Shown one piece after another: positions 1 to 8,319 of a stretch of DNA of 64,000 bases. The stretch is taken from assembly GCA_022650895.1 (NCBI GenBank), contig JALCQC010000003.1:62001-126000 (forward strand), written 5' to 3'. Made by a program: the position numbers and the translations under genes. Numbering within the stretch: position 1 is the first letter of the stretch; each line of letters begins with the position of its first letter. The DNA comes from Bifidobacteriaceae bacterium (GTDB lineage Bacteria > Actinomycetota > Actinomycetes > Actinomycetales > Bifidobacteriaceae). Below the pieces are notes generated by a model. The model had not been told where the DNA came from. It searched no databases and worked only from the letters and a program-made list of their open reading frames with translations.

Positions 1-165
1 GCGGCAAATGCCTCGGAGAACAAGGACGACACCGCTTCCGGACCTCTTGCGAAGACCGGCTTCGGCTCTCCTGTCATCGTCTGGATTGCCGGCATTCTCA
101 TTGCTTCCGTCGCCATCGCCGCAGTCTGCCTGATGGCCTCGAAGCGGGCGAAGCGCCAGCACTGA
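1..165 (+). CDS. C-terminus of a sortase-anchored surface protein (partial)
   Basis: Only the last 54 codons are in the window; the reading frame is open from base 1 to the TGA at 163-165. The end has the classic tripartite wall-sorting signal: LAKTG at 46-60, a hydrophobic segment of about 20 residues (SPVIVWIAGILIASVAIAAV), then the basic tail KRAKRQH. LAxTG variants of LPxTG are typical for class E/D sortases of high-G+C actinobacteria, so the protein is inferred to be covalently attached to the cell wall. What the ectodomain does cannot be seen. A strong terminator follows at 218-262. Confidence 0.85.
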   Translation, partial: AANASENKDDTASGPLAKTGFGSPVIVWIAGILIASVAIAAVCLMASKRAKRQH

Positions 166-217
166 AGTAACACTTGCTGACTGCTGATGTTTTGGCAGTT
201 GTCAAGTAGGAATGAGA

Positions 218-262
218 GGTGTGGTTCCCTGCATACATGCGCAGGGAACCACACCTTTTCTT
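218..262 (+). terminator. Rho-independent terminator after the surface-protein gene
   Basis: A perfect 15-bp stem (218-232 pairs with 241-255) closes an 8-base loop and is followed by TTTTCTTG. It lies 53 bases after the stop codon of the preceding gene. Confidence 0.85.
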
Positions 263-404
263 GTTTGCACGGGGAAAACAAGACCACTACAAAGCAGGTC
301 ATCAATTGCACTTGCCTGCCAACTTGTGCGGCCTCAGTACTAATGTTCAGGTATCAGATAGCTTCAATGTCGAAGTCATCTACACCACATCGAGGATCGA
401 TAGT

Positions 405-1364
405 ATGTCTGAACCAACACAGCAACCTCAAAAACCGCAGCAACCGGACATTCACCACCAGCCGGGTGTCCCGCAACAGTCCGACCCCTCTCAGCCTGAC
501 CCATCTCAAAACCAGAACGCTGCCTCTCCCAAGACACCGCAACAGCAACCGCAATTCATGCAAGGGCCAAATCGCTACTCCCAGTACCCCACACAGCAAT
601 TTGGAGCACCACAGATACCTCAGCAAAAAGTCACGAAGAAACTCGACGTCAAAGTCCTCTTTATCGTGCTGGCAGCACTCTTTGCCTGCAGCACGATTTT
701 TATGGGAATTCGCTACGTCCATGCGTCTCAGCACATAGACGCGCTAGATCAACAGGTAGATGACCTCACAGCAGATAAAAAAAGATTGCAGGGGGAACTG
801 TCAGGTACGGCTCCTGACCAAGAAGATGATTCATCTGGAAGTACAGATGACAACGATACAGACACCGATGGGGACAGCTCGGAAGAAGACGGGGAAGGAA
901 AAATCGGCGATACTTTGGAAAGCGCCGGAATACAGATGAAGCTCACAAAAGCCGCAGATGCTTCAAGCATTAGCTACGACACATGCGGAGATAGCTGCAG
1001 CAACGGAAAATACGCTCCGAAAAAACCTGACAAAGGAACGAAATATTGGGTTGCAAATGTTGAAATTACAAATAACTCCAAAGCCCCCATTGACATCACC
1101 TGCGGCTATCCTCTGAAAATCGAAGCCGTCAATACGGACAATCAGCATTACACACCTATCGATGATCTTTACCAAGTTCAAGGAAATCCGGAGTGCAACG
1201 CCGAGCTTCAGCCAGGTCTTTCCTCCAAGATGTCATACGTATTTGCCATACCTTCCAAAACAACCATTGCCGGTATCGCTTTTTCGGGAATAGATGAGAA
1301 CTTAGACGAAGGCGAACAACGTTACTTCATCGTCAAGGATGATTATACGTTCTTCAGCGAATAA
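405..1364 (+). CDS. DUF4352-like membrane-anchored protein
   Basis: 319 residues starting at ATG 405, preceded by a weak GAGGA. Order: cytoplasmic Pro/Gln-rich arm (residues 1-75), one transmembrane helix (about 83-104), a short heptad-like stretch (108-132), an acidic Asp/Ser/Thr linker (138-165), and an extracellular domain (about 185-312). That domain has the pattern of DUF4352 immunoglobulin-like domains: KYWVANVEITNNSKAPIDI followed by a late GIAFSGIDE strand. Two cysteine pairs (CGDSC, and two later Cys) could form disulfides. An in-frame opening extends back to 219, but that region is the terminator, so 405 is preferred. Function is unknown; such proteins are often surface lipoproteins or wall-associated accessory proteins. 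Confidence 0.75.
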   Translation: MSEPTQQPQKPQQPDIHHQPGVPQQSDPSQPDPSQNQNAASPKTPQQQPQFMQGPNRYSQYPTQQFGAPQIPQQKVTKKLDVKVLFIVLAALFACSTIFMGIRYVHASQHIDALDQQVDDLTADKKRLQGELSGTAPDQEDDSSGSTDDNDTDTDGDSSEEDGEGKIGDTLESAGIQMKLTKAADASSISYDTCGDSCSNGKYAPKKPDKGTKYWVANVEITNNSKAPIDITCGYPLKIEAVNTDNQHYTPIDDLYQVQGNPECNAELQPGLSSKMSYVFAIPSKTTIAGIAFSGIDENLDEGEQRYFIVKDDYTFFSE

Positions 1365-1373
1365 GCCTTCGCT

Positions 1374-1425
1374 GATGGAGCGGGCGACGGGAGTCGAACC
1401 CGCCTCTGAAGCTTGGGAAGCTTCC
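1374..1425 (-). repeat. Distal copy of 52-bp tRNA-Gly direct repeat (attachment-site-like)
   Basis: Bases 1374-1425 are identical to 8107-8158. They correspond to the 3' 50 bases of the tRNA-Gly gene (CCA end, acceptor 3' strand, T arm, variable loop, anticodon loop) plus two flanking bases. The D arm and 5' acceptor strand are absent, so this is a tRNA fragment, not a working tRNA. Tyrosine-recombinase islands commonly leave such a copy at the end away from the restored tRNA. Confidence 0.9.
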
Positions 1426-1501
1426 TGCAAACATACCTCAGGTATGACTTTCAAACAAACCTTCTGAACATCACGAAGATGACATTTCGCAATACCAGCA
1501 A

Positions 1502-2506
1502 TCACGCAGATTCACCCTGATGTATTCTAAAGCCTGCAATATCCTGCCGAACAGGCCCCTGAGAAATGCCATCAATACGGTTAATCAACATCGACACAGC
1601 CGCCTCGGCCATCCCAGCAAAGTCTAGAGCGACAGTAGAGAGTGTCGGAATAGAGAAGCTGCCCATCTCAATACCATCAAAACCGAAAACTGCCTTATCC
1701 CGAGGAACTTCGATACCGAGATCATGCAGAGAACGCATTAGACCGATTCCCAACACATCATTCATGCAGAAGAAAGCATCATGCTGATCATCACCTGTTC
1801 CGATGACCGCTGCCGCTTTAAAAGCCCCTTGAATGTCCCATTCGCAAGGAATCAAATCATTCTCATTGCCAAGATTAGCTTCTTTCATAGCCTCAAGGGC
1901 ATATCCAATACCGGCATTACGGCCAGCCGACTCAATTTTATGCGAATTATACCTGTTTCCCCCAACAATGGCCACATGGCGATAACCCTGCTCCTTCAGA
2001 TAAAGAAAAGCCGCTCGCATACTGGCTCGTAGCGGAAGCGCGACATTATCGTAAAGGGGCTTTTTTGAATAGTCCTCAAACAAGACGGCTGGATGATTCC
2101 CTATAATCTGGCGAAGCTCCACTTCGCCAACGTTATAGATGTTGAGAATAAGACCATCACAGAGCGGTGAATTTACTCGCTTAAGAAAGTTTCTTTCGAT
2201 GTCCTCTGAAAAGTTGGTCTGCTGGATAATAGTTTGCAACCCGTGGCGCTGCGCAGATTGAGATATCTCACGCGAAAGCAGCGAAAAATAAGGATTTCCC
2301 ACGTCCGGAATCACCAGCGCAATAATTCCGCTTTTACCTTTCTTAAGGTAACGAGCTGATTGGTTAGTGACATAATTCAGAGATTCCGCCGCATCGATAA
2401 CCTTCTGCTTGGTGGCACTTTTAACAACAGGATCATTGCGCAATGCGGCAGAAGCCGTTGTAACAGAGACGGATGCAAGCCTCGCGACATCACGCAACGT
2501 CGTCAT
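1502..2506 (-). CDS. LacI-family transcriptional regulator of the island operon
   Basis: 334 residues, the normal LacI length. The N-terminus LRDVARLASVSVTTASAAL is the helix-turn-helix plus hinge; the rest is a periplasmic-binding-protein-like effector domain (GIIALVIPDVGNPYFS, then FCMNDVLGIGLMRSL and VFGFDGIEMG). Start ATG 2506 is preceded by AAGGTG. It is the last gene of the leftward operon, 15 bases after the enzyme gene. Two copies of CGTAACGTTACG upstream of the first operon gene (7712-7723, 7824-7835) are of LacI-operator type, so it most likely represses its own operon in response to the imported sugar. The identity of the inducer cannot be read. Confidence 0.9.
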   Translation of the reverse strand: MTTLRDVARLASVSVTTASAALRNDPVVKSATKQKVIDAAESLNYVTNQSARYLKKGKSGIIALVIPDVGNPYFSLLSREISQSAQRHGLQTIIQQTNFSEDIERNFLKRVNSPLCDGLILNIYNVGEVELRQIIGNHPAVLFEDYSKKPLYDNVALPLRASMRAAFLYLKEQGYRHVAIVGGNRYNSHKIESAGRNAGIGYALEAMKEANLGNENDLIPCEWDIQGAFKAAAVIGTGDDQHDAFFCMNDVLGIGLMRSLHDLGIEVPRDKAVFGFDGIEMGSFSIPTLSTVALDFAGMAEAAVSMLINRIDGISQGPVRQDIAGFRIHQGESA

Positions 2507-2521
2507 ATGAGCACCTTGCCT

Positions 2522-4495
2522 TCAAATCCGAGGATGAGCTTGTTCATCTCTCAATAGCATATACAACCCCCAGTCCTGATCGTTGGCGAATTCATCAAAG
2601 AATTCACCACGCATACCATTAACAGAATAAGGGAAAACATAGGCACAACTAGCAGACCCATCGGAGAAGAATAGTGGGATAACAGCCCGGAGCGATTTCT
2701 CAGCACGATCTCGATAACTGCTATCGCCTATTATCTCAGAGTAAAGAGAAAAGACTGAACCAGATATGGCACTCCAATAATGTGGAAAGGTATCGCCGTA
2801 AACTTTTCGTTTGCCAAACCAATAATCGTCCCAGTGCCGTATAGCCACCTCATTAAGATGATAATCAGGTTGAATACCGTTAAAAGTATTTAGAACTTTC
2901 AACTGCTCCTGCACAGCTTGGACGTATTTTTTATCACCAGATAATATGTAAGCCTGCAGCAATATGAAAGCAGCAGATCCCACACTGGCTTGTTCAAAGA
3001 TAACCTCTGAAGGTGGATAGTCCACTCCTCTTTCGGCAATCACCGACGCATGATCAAGGAAAAGGCTCTTCATCTCCTCTTCCTCATCTTTACGGCCTGC
3101 TTCACTCAAAGCCGCACACATCTGCATCATTGGCATTTCGATAGGATATACATGATAGCCATATTCTTCGTAATAGCATCGAACAATTCTTACAGCAATA
3201 TCAAGCCAGCGACTCTGACCGTCTACTCCAAAGAGTCGTAGATAAAACAGCGCAAACCACGGGGCATTATACAGACGCTTCGGATGGTCATCATGAATCA
3301 TGTCATTATAGACATGGCCACTATCTACGTCGAGAAGTTCACGTTCTATGAAGCGTTCGTACTGCAAAAGTGCCCGTAGAATTCTAAATTCTTCTGAGTT
3401 CGGCTCAAGATTGGAGATGTCAACCTGTTTTTCTCTTTTCAACGTTTCAAGGTAAAACGCAAGAAGGACTCCCATACCCACGCGTTCTCTGCCCGCATTA
3501 TAATCTGAATCTTGGTCTCGGACTCTTTGGTCACCCCCTCTAAAATACTGATGCTGTTCCTCGGTGTCATAGGCGACAAGAGCCCCATCAAGATGGTCGT
3601 CTGCACCCTTATATTGTTGTTTATCCGCAATAAATAAACACCGGTTCCGGACAAGCTGAGAAAATTCAGGGGCGATGAATATTTTAGTAATGCAGGTATG
3701 TTCATCTGCTGTAACCTCGAATACTTGTTCTCCACCACCGCTCGACGGATCAGCCTCAAAGGTGTATGAAAAAATACCATCCTCGGATGAGACTTCGTCC
3801 ACAGAAATACCGTTTACCTTCAATTCCTTTGGGCGAAAGGAGGGATGAATGGTCAGTGTTGATTTTTCACTGGGGAAAAGAATATACCTACTCCACTGTG
3901 CAACGAGAAACTTAGCACGGTGTGCCGCCTGATAATAGAAATCCTCGACCGAAGAGCAGGGGAAAATCACCCATGAGATCCTCCTCTCTTCGCCAGGAAG
4001 CACTTCCATAGCAGAAGGATGAAGGAGAAAACACCCCCTATCATTACTACCCAATTCAGTATTTCTCTCAACACTGTACTTCTCTAGGGATCCCTCAGTC
4101 AGGATGAGACCAAGGTGAGGAGGTTCACCGCCCATCCTCCTCGCCAGCACATAGCTTGAAGTCCCACCACAAAAAATCTGCACATTGCAACGTAATGTCT
4201 CGCTTATACGACTTTCCGCATATCTATCTTCAAGAGGCAACGAAATGGATATATCCTTAAGGGAAGCAAGTACCGGTTTATCTGTAAAGTTTTTTAGAAT
4301 TACCGTTGTTGTAAGTTCATCACCTTTCCAACAGTTTTTCACTTGAGCCCTGAGCCGGCTGGGATGTCTCACCTTCGCATACTCGTAGTCCGGACGAATC
4401 CAATTCATTTTGTAAGGATCCGCACTGAATTGTACTTTCATTAAAAATCTTTCTTCATGTCTGTTCTCCTCTGGAACAGAAAACTTCCATTGCAC
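2522..4495 (-). CDS. Putative carbohydrate-active enzyme, beta-sandwich plus alpha/alpha-barrel
   Basis: 657 residues without a signal peptide, so a cytoplasmic enzyme is likely. About the first 270 residues are beta-rich (TTTVILKNFTDKPV, SWVIFPCSSVEDFYY); the remainder is helix-rich with repeated W/Y/H/D/E motifs (YNAPWFALFYLRLFG, HYWSAISGSVFSLYSEI, FANDQDWGLYMLL). This resembles six/seven-hairpin glycosidases and polysaccharide lyases such as PL27-type rhamnosyl-glucuronate lyases, but I cannot assign a family. It sits between the ABC permeases and LacI regulator, so it probably cleaves the imported oligosaccharide. Start 4495 has AGGTGAG upstream. An alternative start at 4441 (MKVQF) overlaps the stop of a five-codon ORF with its own strong ribosome site. 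A catalytic residue cannot be named. Confidence 0.65.
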   Translation of the reverse strand: MQWKFSVPEENRHEERFLMKVQFSADPYKMNWIRPDYEYAKVRHPSRLRAQVKNCWKGDELTTTVILKNFTDKPVLASLKDISISLPLEDRYAESRISETLRCNVQIFCGGTSSYVLARRMGGEPPHLGLILTEGSLEKYSVERNTELGSNDRGCFLLHPSAMEVLPGEERRISWVIFPCSSVEDFYYQAAHRAKFLVAQWSRYILFPSEKSTLTIHPSFRPKELKVNGISVDEVSSEDGIFSYTFEADPSSGGGEQVFEVTADEHTCITKIFIAPEFSQLVRNRCLFIADKQQYKGADDHLDGALVAYDTEEQHQYFRGGDQRVRDQDSDYNAGRERVGMGVLLAFYLETLKREKQVDISNLEPNSEEFRILRALLQYERFIERELLDVDSGHVYNDMIHDDHPKRLYNAPWFALFYLRLFGVDGQSRWLDIAVRIVRCYYEEYGYHVYPIEMPMMQMCAALSEAGRKDEEEEMKSLFLDHASVIAERGVDYPPSEVIFEQASVGSAAFILLQAYILSGDKKYVQAVQEQLKVLNTFNGIQPDYHLNEVAIRHWDDYWFGKRKVYGDTFPHYWSAISGSVFSLYSEIIGDSSYRDRAEKSLRAVIPLFFSDGSASCAYVFPYSVNGMRGEFFDEFANDQDWGLYMLLRDEQAHPRI

Positions 4496-4521
4496 TCACC
4501 TATACGAAAAGCCGTGCAAAG

Positions 4522-5358
4522 CTATCCTTTGACCGCCCCTGCAACCAACCCAGAAACAATCCAACGCTGGCAGAAGAGGAAGAAAATGACCACGGGGATT
4601 AACGCGACTACCGCAATGGCCATGAAAAGCGGCCAATTCGTTGAGAAAGCAGTCACAGCGTTGTATACCTGCAAAACGACCGTGCGTTTCTCTTCCGAAC
4701 TGATGAAGACACTCGGCGTTAAGAAATCATTCCATGTCGCCAACGTCTGAAAAACTATGACCGTAGTGAGAATCGGCCGGATGAGAGGAATACAAATGCT
4801 CCAGTAAATCCTGAAGGGGCCAGCCCCATCGATACGTGCTGCCTCAAAGAGCTCCACTGGAAGTTGGCGCATATAACCGATAATAAGAAAATAACAAAAG
4901 ACGCTCCCTCCGAGATACATGAAGACAAGTCCCGTTAGAGTATTTACTAGTCCTAGTGCGCCCTCTAATTTGTATAATGGTAAAAGTGTTGCCTGCGCCG
5001 GAATAGTGAAAGTAATCATAAGAATCATTCCAACGACGATTGTAAAGACGTTCTTTCGAAGAATCATTCCATATGCAGCCAAGGACCCAATGAAAACTTG
5101 GAGCGTCACTCCAAGTACGGTGACAATCAATGTATTCAAAAAGGCCCGGAAGATGCCACCACTCGCAAAAGCCTCAGCATAGTTAGCGAAAACCCAGGTC
5201 GTGGGCAACGAAAGTGGATGCTGTGCCATGTCTGTTGTCGTTTTAAATGAACTGATCACCACATAATATAGAGGAATTGCACAAATAAAGGCGATGACCA
5301 ATACAATGACAGAACGAGCGATCTTACGACCTGTTTTATTTCTTTGATACTCATTCAT
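4522..5358 (-). CDS. Carbohydrate ABC transporter permease (MalG type)
   Basis: 278 residues from ATG 5358, with GAGGAGG seven bases upstream. The N-terminus has the MalG hallmark ITL-type helix (SVIVLVIAFICAIPLYYVVISSFK) and the conserved cytoplasmic EAA loop ELFEAARIDGAGPFRIYWSI followed by PLIRP. Six transmembrane helices are expected. It overlaps the preceding permease gene by 4 bases (ATGA), indicating translational coupling. It forms the membrane channel with the 5355-6302 product. No ATPase gene is in the operon, so a shared ATPase such as the MsmK-like protein at 59109-60248 is needed. Confidence 0.9.
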   Translation of the reverse strand: MNEYQRNKTGRKIARSVIVLVIAFICAIPLYYVVISSFKTTTDMAQHPLSLPTTWVFANYAEAFASGGIFRAFLNTLIVTVLGVTLQVFIGSLAAYGMILRKNVFTIVVGMILMITFTIPAQATLLPLYKLEGALGLVNTLTGLVFMYLGGSVFCYFLIIGYMRQLPVELFEAARIDGAGPFRIYWSICIPLIRPILTTVIVFQTLATWNDFLTPSVFISSEEKRTVVLQVYNAVTAFSTNWPLFMAIAVVALIPVVIFFLFCQRWIVSGLVAGAVKG

Positions 5359-6302
5359 GAGAACCTCCTCTGGACAAGATTCGCTGCCCCCATCTGAGCC
5401 AGGACTAGTACTAGGCAAGCAAAAGTGAAGACAACGGCGAGTGCAGAACCAACACCATATTGTGACTGTCCTACGCCGCGAAGAATAATGGATTGAGTAA
5501 CAGTCGTCGTTGAAGTGCCAGGACCTCCGCCTGTTAGGGTATACGGCAGATCATAAACCTTCAAATTACCTGACATGATGAGGAAAGTGGAGGTAGCAAT
5601 AGCAGGAACTAACTGCGGAAGAGTGATGTGAAGAAACTGCTGGTGAGAATTCGCACCATCTACGAGGGACTGTTCATATAAATCTTCCGGAATCGCTTGC
5701 AAATAAGCAATATATAGGGTTGCGTGCCAGCCTACTCCCATCCAGATCGCCACAAAAATTACGCAGAACTGAGCCCAGTGATCATTAGAAAGCCAGGGAA
5801 CAGGCGGCATACTGAAGAGTGAAAGCAGCCTGTTGAAGATGCCTGATTTCAATGGAGAGAACAGCTGCCTCCAGATGAGGCCAAGAATCGCTTGCGCGGG
5901 CACTCCTAGGAAGAAGAACAATGAGCGAGCCAAGCTTCTTCCCCAAAAAACTTTATTCAACGTCACCGCTAATGGAAGTGCAAGCACAGTGATCAGAACT
6001 GTCGTTGTAATTGCAAAGACAAGGGTAAAACCAAGGCTTTGCAGCAGTTGAGGCTCGGAAAATATCTTCTGGTAGTTTTCCAGACCAATAAAATTGAAAT
6101 CATCGGAATACCCATTAAAATCAGTCAACGAGTAATAGATGGACTGGAAAAGCGGAACAGCAGTGAGGAGTGTGAAAACAACCATGATGGGAAGAAGAAA
6201 CCATACTGTTGCCCAGTTCATTGAAGATAGTGTGGACCGTTCACCTCGACGAAGTCTCCTCCGAGACACCGTAGACCCGGATTCAGAATTCTGAAGAGTC
6301 AT
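5355..6302 (-). CDS. Carbohydrate ABC transporter permease (MalF type)
   Basis: 315 residues. A basic N-terminal arm (SRRRLRRGERS) precedes the first helix WFLLPIMVVFTLL. The EAA motif is EDLYEQSLVDGANSHQQFLHITLPQL, typical of the sugar-permease family (CUT1). The loop following it (YDLPYTLTGGGPGTSTTT) is a signature of MalF/UgpA-type subunits. Start ATG 6302 follows a weak GAAAG; the gene begins 77 bases after the binding-protein gene and overlaps the next permease by 4 bases. Confidence 0.9.
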   Translation of the reverse strand: MTLQNSESGSTVSRRRLRRGERSTLSSMNWATVWFLLPIMVVFTLLTAVPLFQSIYYSLTDFNGYSDDFNFIGLENYQKIFSEPQLLQSLGFTLVFAITTTVLITVLALPLAVTLNKVFWGRSLARSLFFFLGVPAQAILGLIWRQLFSPLKSGIFNRLLSLFSMPPVPWLSNDHWAQFCVIFVAIWMGVGWHATLYIAYLQAIPEDLYEQSLVDGANSHQQFLHITLPQLVPAIATSTFLIMSGNLKVYDLPYTLTGGGPGTSTTTVTQSIILRGVGQSQYGVGSALAVVFTFACLVLVLAQMGAANLVQRRFS

Positions 6303-6379
6303 TTTTACGCTTAACTTTCTAGTTGAGATTGATGTCCTTTTGGCGACGTTTCATTTCTGCGTCGCCAAAAGAAATACCC

Positions 6380-7630
6380 TTACTGGACGCTCTTCCACTT
6401 CGAATCAAGGTCCTTTGTCATATTCGCAGGAGAAATCTGACCACTGAGAACCCCTTGCTGTTTAGCGACAACCTCGGCACTCATAGCGTTGGACCCCTTT
6501 TCAAAACTAACCCAGTGGTACTGATTTTTGAAGAAATAATCTTTGAAAATAGAAGCTATGTGCTCATCCGGATCTGACTCGTAATTCTGTGAGATCGATA
6601 CAGAGCCGTATCCCTCAGTGAAGAGTTTGACTCCTTCCTTACTGGTAAGGAAGGAGAGAAATTTTTCCGCTGCCCGCTTCTTTTCCCCGCTAAGCTTTGC
6701 AGATATCGAAAAAGCTGGATCAGGGTCGCCATTAACATAAGGTTGGCCACCAGAATAGGCAGGATAAGCAGCAAAGCCATAGTTAATACCCGCTTGCTTA
6801 ATATCACCAATATCCCATGCACCAGAGCGATACATAGCAGTTTCACCATTAAGGAAGGACTGCTTCACTTGATCGTTAGTAAGCCCGCTCGCCTCTTGAG
6901 GCAACGCACCAGAATCGACATAAACCTGTTTCCAAGCTTCAAGAGCAGGTGTCCAGTTCTTCGAAAAAGTGCTTTTACCAGAATAGATGGCTCTATCTCC
7001 GTCATCTATTTTCTGAGCTGCATAATAACTTCCCAATGTAGCAATGAACGATCCTGACATCTCCTGGCCGTTCTCGAGATACGGCGTTATACCTTGCGAT
7101 TCTAGTTTCTTGGCCAGCTCAATGAATCCTTGTGCATCTGAAGGGACTGAATCATATCCAGCCTTTTTCAATAAATCCTTGTTGTATACAATTGCACCAA
7201 CCCAACCCGAGATCGGGACGCCAAAAACCTTTCCATTAAGCGAATAATCATCGAGATAGTTCTGCTGAACTTCTTTTACAAAGTTTTCATTCGTAATATC
7301 TGCAGCTGCCCCGTTCGTCATCACGTCAACGCGATTATTACCAGAGAGATTAAAAATATCGGGTGTTTGATTTCCAGAAATTCTAGTCTGGAGAGTATTC
7401 GTATAATCGGTGTCGCCACTCGAACTTGAACTGCTGACTTCGATGTCAGGATTCTTCTTTTCGAAAGCCTCAATCACAGGCTTCATTACCTTTTCTGCAT
7501 AGTACGAATACATCACAATTTTGGTTTTACCGGACGATGTATCACTGCTTCCGCCACAAGCGGCGATCGGCACAGCTAATGCAGCAATACTTGCGATGAC
7601 TGCAACGGTTTTCAAATAATGCGATCGCAT
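6380..7630 (-). CDS. Extracellular sugar-binding lipoprotein of ABC importer
   Basis: 416 residues. The lipoprotein signal ends at lipobox PIAAC with Cys25, followed by a Ser/Gly-rich spacer. The mature part matches family 1 solute-binding proteins: KIVMYSYYAEKVMKPVIEAF at the start, IYNKDLLKKAGYD, and a late block AAEKFLSFLTSKEGVKLFTEG. It captures an oligosaccharide outside the membrane and delivers it to the two downstream permeases. Start ATG 7630 has AGGAAGG upstream. It is the first gene of the five-gene operon, with two LacI-type operators 82 and 194 bases upstream. Confidence 0.93.
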   Translation of the reverse strand: MRSHYLKTVAVIASIAALAVPIAACGGSSDTSSGKTKIVMYSYYAEKVMKPVIEAFEKKNPDIEVSSSSSSGDTDYTNTLQTRISGNQTPDIFNLSGNNRVDVMTNGAAADITNENFVKEVQQNYLDDYSLNGKVFGVPISGWVGAIVYNKDLLKKAGYDSVPSDAQGFIELAKKLESQGITPYLENGQEMSGSFIATLGSYYAAQKIDDGDRAIYSGKSTFSKNWTPALEAWKQVYVDSGALPQEASGLTNDQVKQSFLNGETAMYRSGAWDIGDIKQAGINYGFAAYPAYSGGQPYVNGDPDPAFSISAKLSGEKKRAAEKFLSFLTSKEGVKLFTEGYGSVSISQNYESDPDEHIASIFKDYFFKNQYHWVSFEKGSNAMSAEVVAKQQGVLSGQISPANMTKDLDSKWKSVQ

Positions 7631-7711
7631 TGTTTTCCCTTCCTACTTCATCGTTCAAAAATTGTTTAGAACGATTCTCTACATTGAGCTCTTATAGAAT
7701 ACCTCAAAAAT

Positions 7712-7723
7712 CGTAACGTTACG
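7712..7723. promoter_or_regulatory. LacI-type operator 1 (CGTAACGTTACG)
   Basis: Perfect 12-bp palindrome, 82 bases upstream of the binding-protein start. The identical sequence recurs at 7824-7835. The central CG step and flanking symmetry fit LacI-family operators. Confidence 0.75.
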
Positions 7724-7823
7724 GTTCTCTTTTAAGAATTATCCATATTTTGATAATCTCTTTTATTAAAAGATTTAATTCATAACTCTCATTCCTGACA
7801 ATCTTTTAATAAACTCTACAAAT

Positions 7824-7835
7824 CGTAACGTTACG
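7824..7835. promoter_or_regulatory. LacI-type operator 2 (CGTAACGTTACG)
   Basis: Identical to operator 1 and 112 bp upstream of it. The neighbouring base T before the palindrome is also shared. Two sites at this distance could allow repression by looping. Confidence 0.72.
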
Positions 7836-8106
7836 TATAAAATTAAAAAACATAATTCTTAAGTTTCTTTTATCTCGTTCAATCAACGAAACGCTCATGC
7901 ACATGATTATCAGCCAAAATGCACTACACCGAAGTCAGAAAACAACAATTTTCCATACGCTCTTGCCTGCCTTGATAACGAACAAGACAGCCAGCGCAGA
8001 CGGTCACAAACATCCCGATTAGCCTTTTAGTGTCAATAAAAACATTTTGATACCGCGAGACCAATGATCGGAATATTTCAGAATCATTGTAATTTCAATA
8101 CTTTTC

Positions 8107-8158
8107 GATGGAGCGGGCGACGGGAGTCGAACCCGCCTCTGAAGCTTGGGAAGCTTCC
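8107..8158 (-). repeat. Proximal copy of 52-bp tRNA-Gly direct repeat
   Basis: Identical over 52 bases to 1374-1425 and embedded in the 3' part of the tRNA-Gly gene. The two copies flank the sugar-operon island in direct orientation. Confidence 0.9.
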
Positions 8159-8182
8159 ATTCTACCGATGAACTACGCCCGC
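8109..8182 (-). tRNA. tRNA-Gly (anticodon CCC)
   Basis: Read on the minus strand, the 7-bp acceptor stem GCGGGCG pairs with CGCCCGC, followed by discriminator T and an encoded CCA. The anticodon arm is GAAGC-TTCCCAA-GCTTC, giving anticodon CCC, and the T arm contains GGGTTCGACTCCC. The 3' 50 bases are duplicated at 1374-1425, so this is the restored tRNA end of an integrated island. Confidence 0.95.
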
Positions 8183-8319
8183 AATCTCAAGATCGGCACC
8201 CTGCCAACGGACAGTCTACCGATTCAACGAATATCATCGTACCAGCCAGTCTGACTTATCGGCACGAAACACACCCAGCGCCGCCGTCAAAGCAGATCCG
8301 TCCTGTCACCAAAACTTCT

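Larger units (their letters stand above)
7631..8106. promoter_or_regulatory. A+T-rich promoter region of the island sugar operon
   Basis: 476 bases with no gene I can support. The stretch is strongly A+T-rich and holds both CGTAACGTTACG operators and the ribosome site AGGAAGG. On the minus strand, TATAAG near 7693 could be a -10 element immediately downstream of the first operator. No further structure was recognised between 7840 and 8106. Confidence 0.5.
1374..8158. mobile_element. Putative tRNA-Gly-associated genomic island carrying a sugar-uptake operon
   Basis: The segment between the two 52-bp repeats is 6,733 bp per unit (cargo plus one repeat). It contains exactly one operon, transcribed leftward: binding protein, two permeases, enzyme, LacI regulator. 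Its base composition is visibly lower in G+C than the htpX-fprA-htrA genes to the right. The intact tRNA lies at the right edge with its 3' end facing the island, as expected for integration into a tRNA 3' end. No integrase, excisionase or transfer gene is present, so the element is either decayed, mobilised in trans, or a relic of a larger insertion. Confidence 0.7.

Noticed and set aside
187..738. Alternative plus-strand frame overlapping the DUF4352-like gene
   Set aside because: It begins in the upstream terminator and lacks any domain; the overlapping frame from 405 has a membrane helix and a recognisable domain.
1374..1425. Second tRNA-Gly gene
   Set aside because: Only the 3' 50 bases are present; the D arm and 5' acceptor strand are missing, so it cannot fold as a tRNA.
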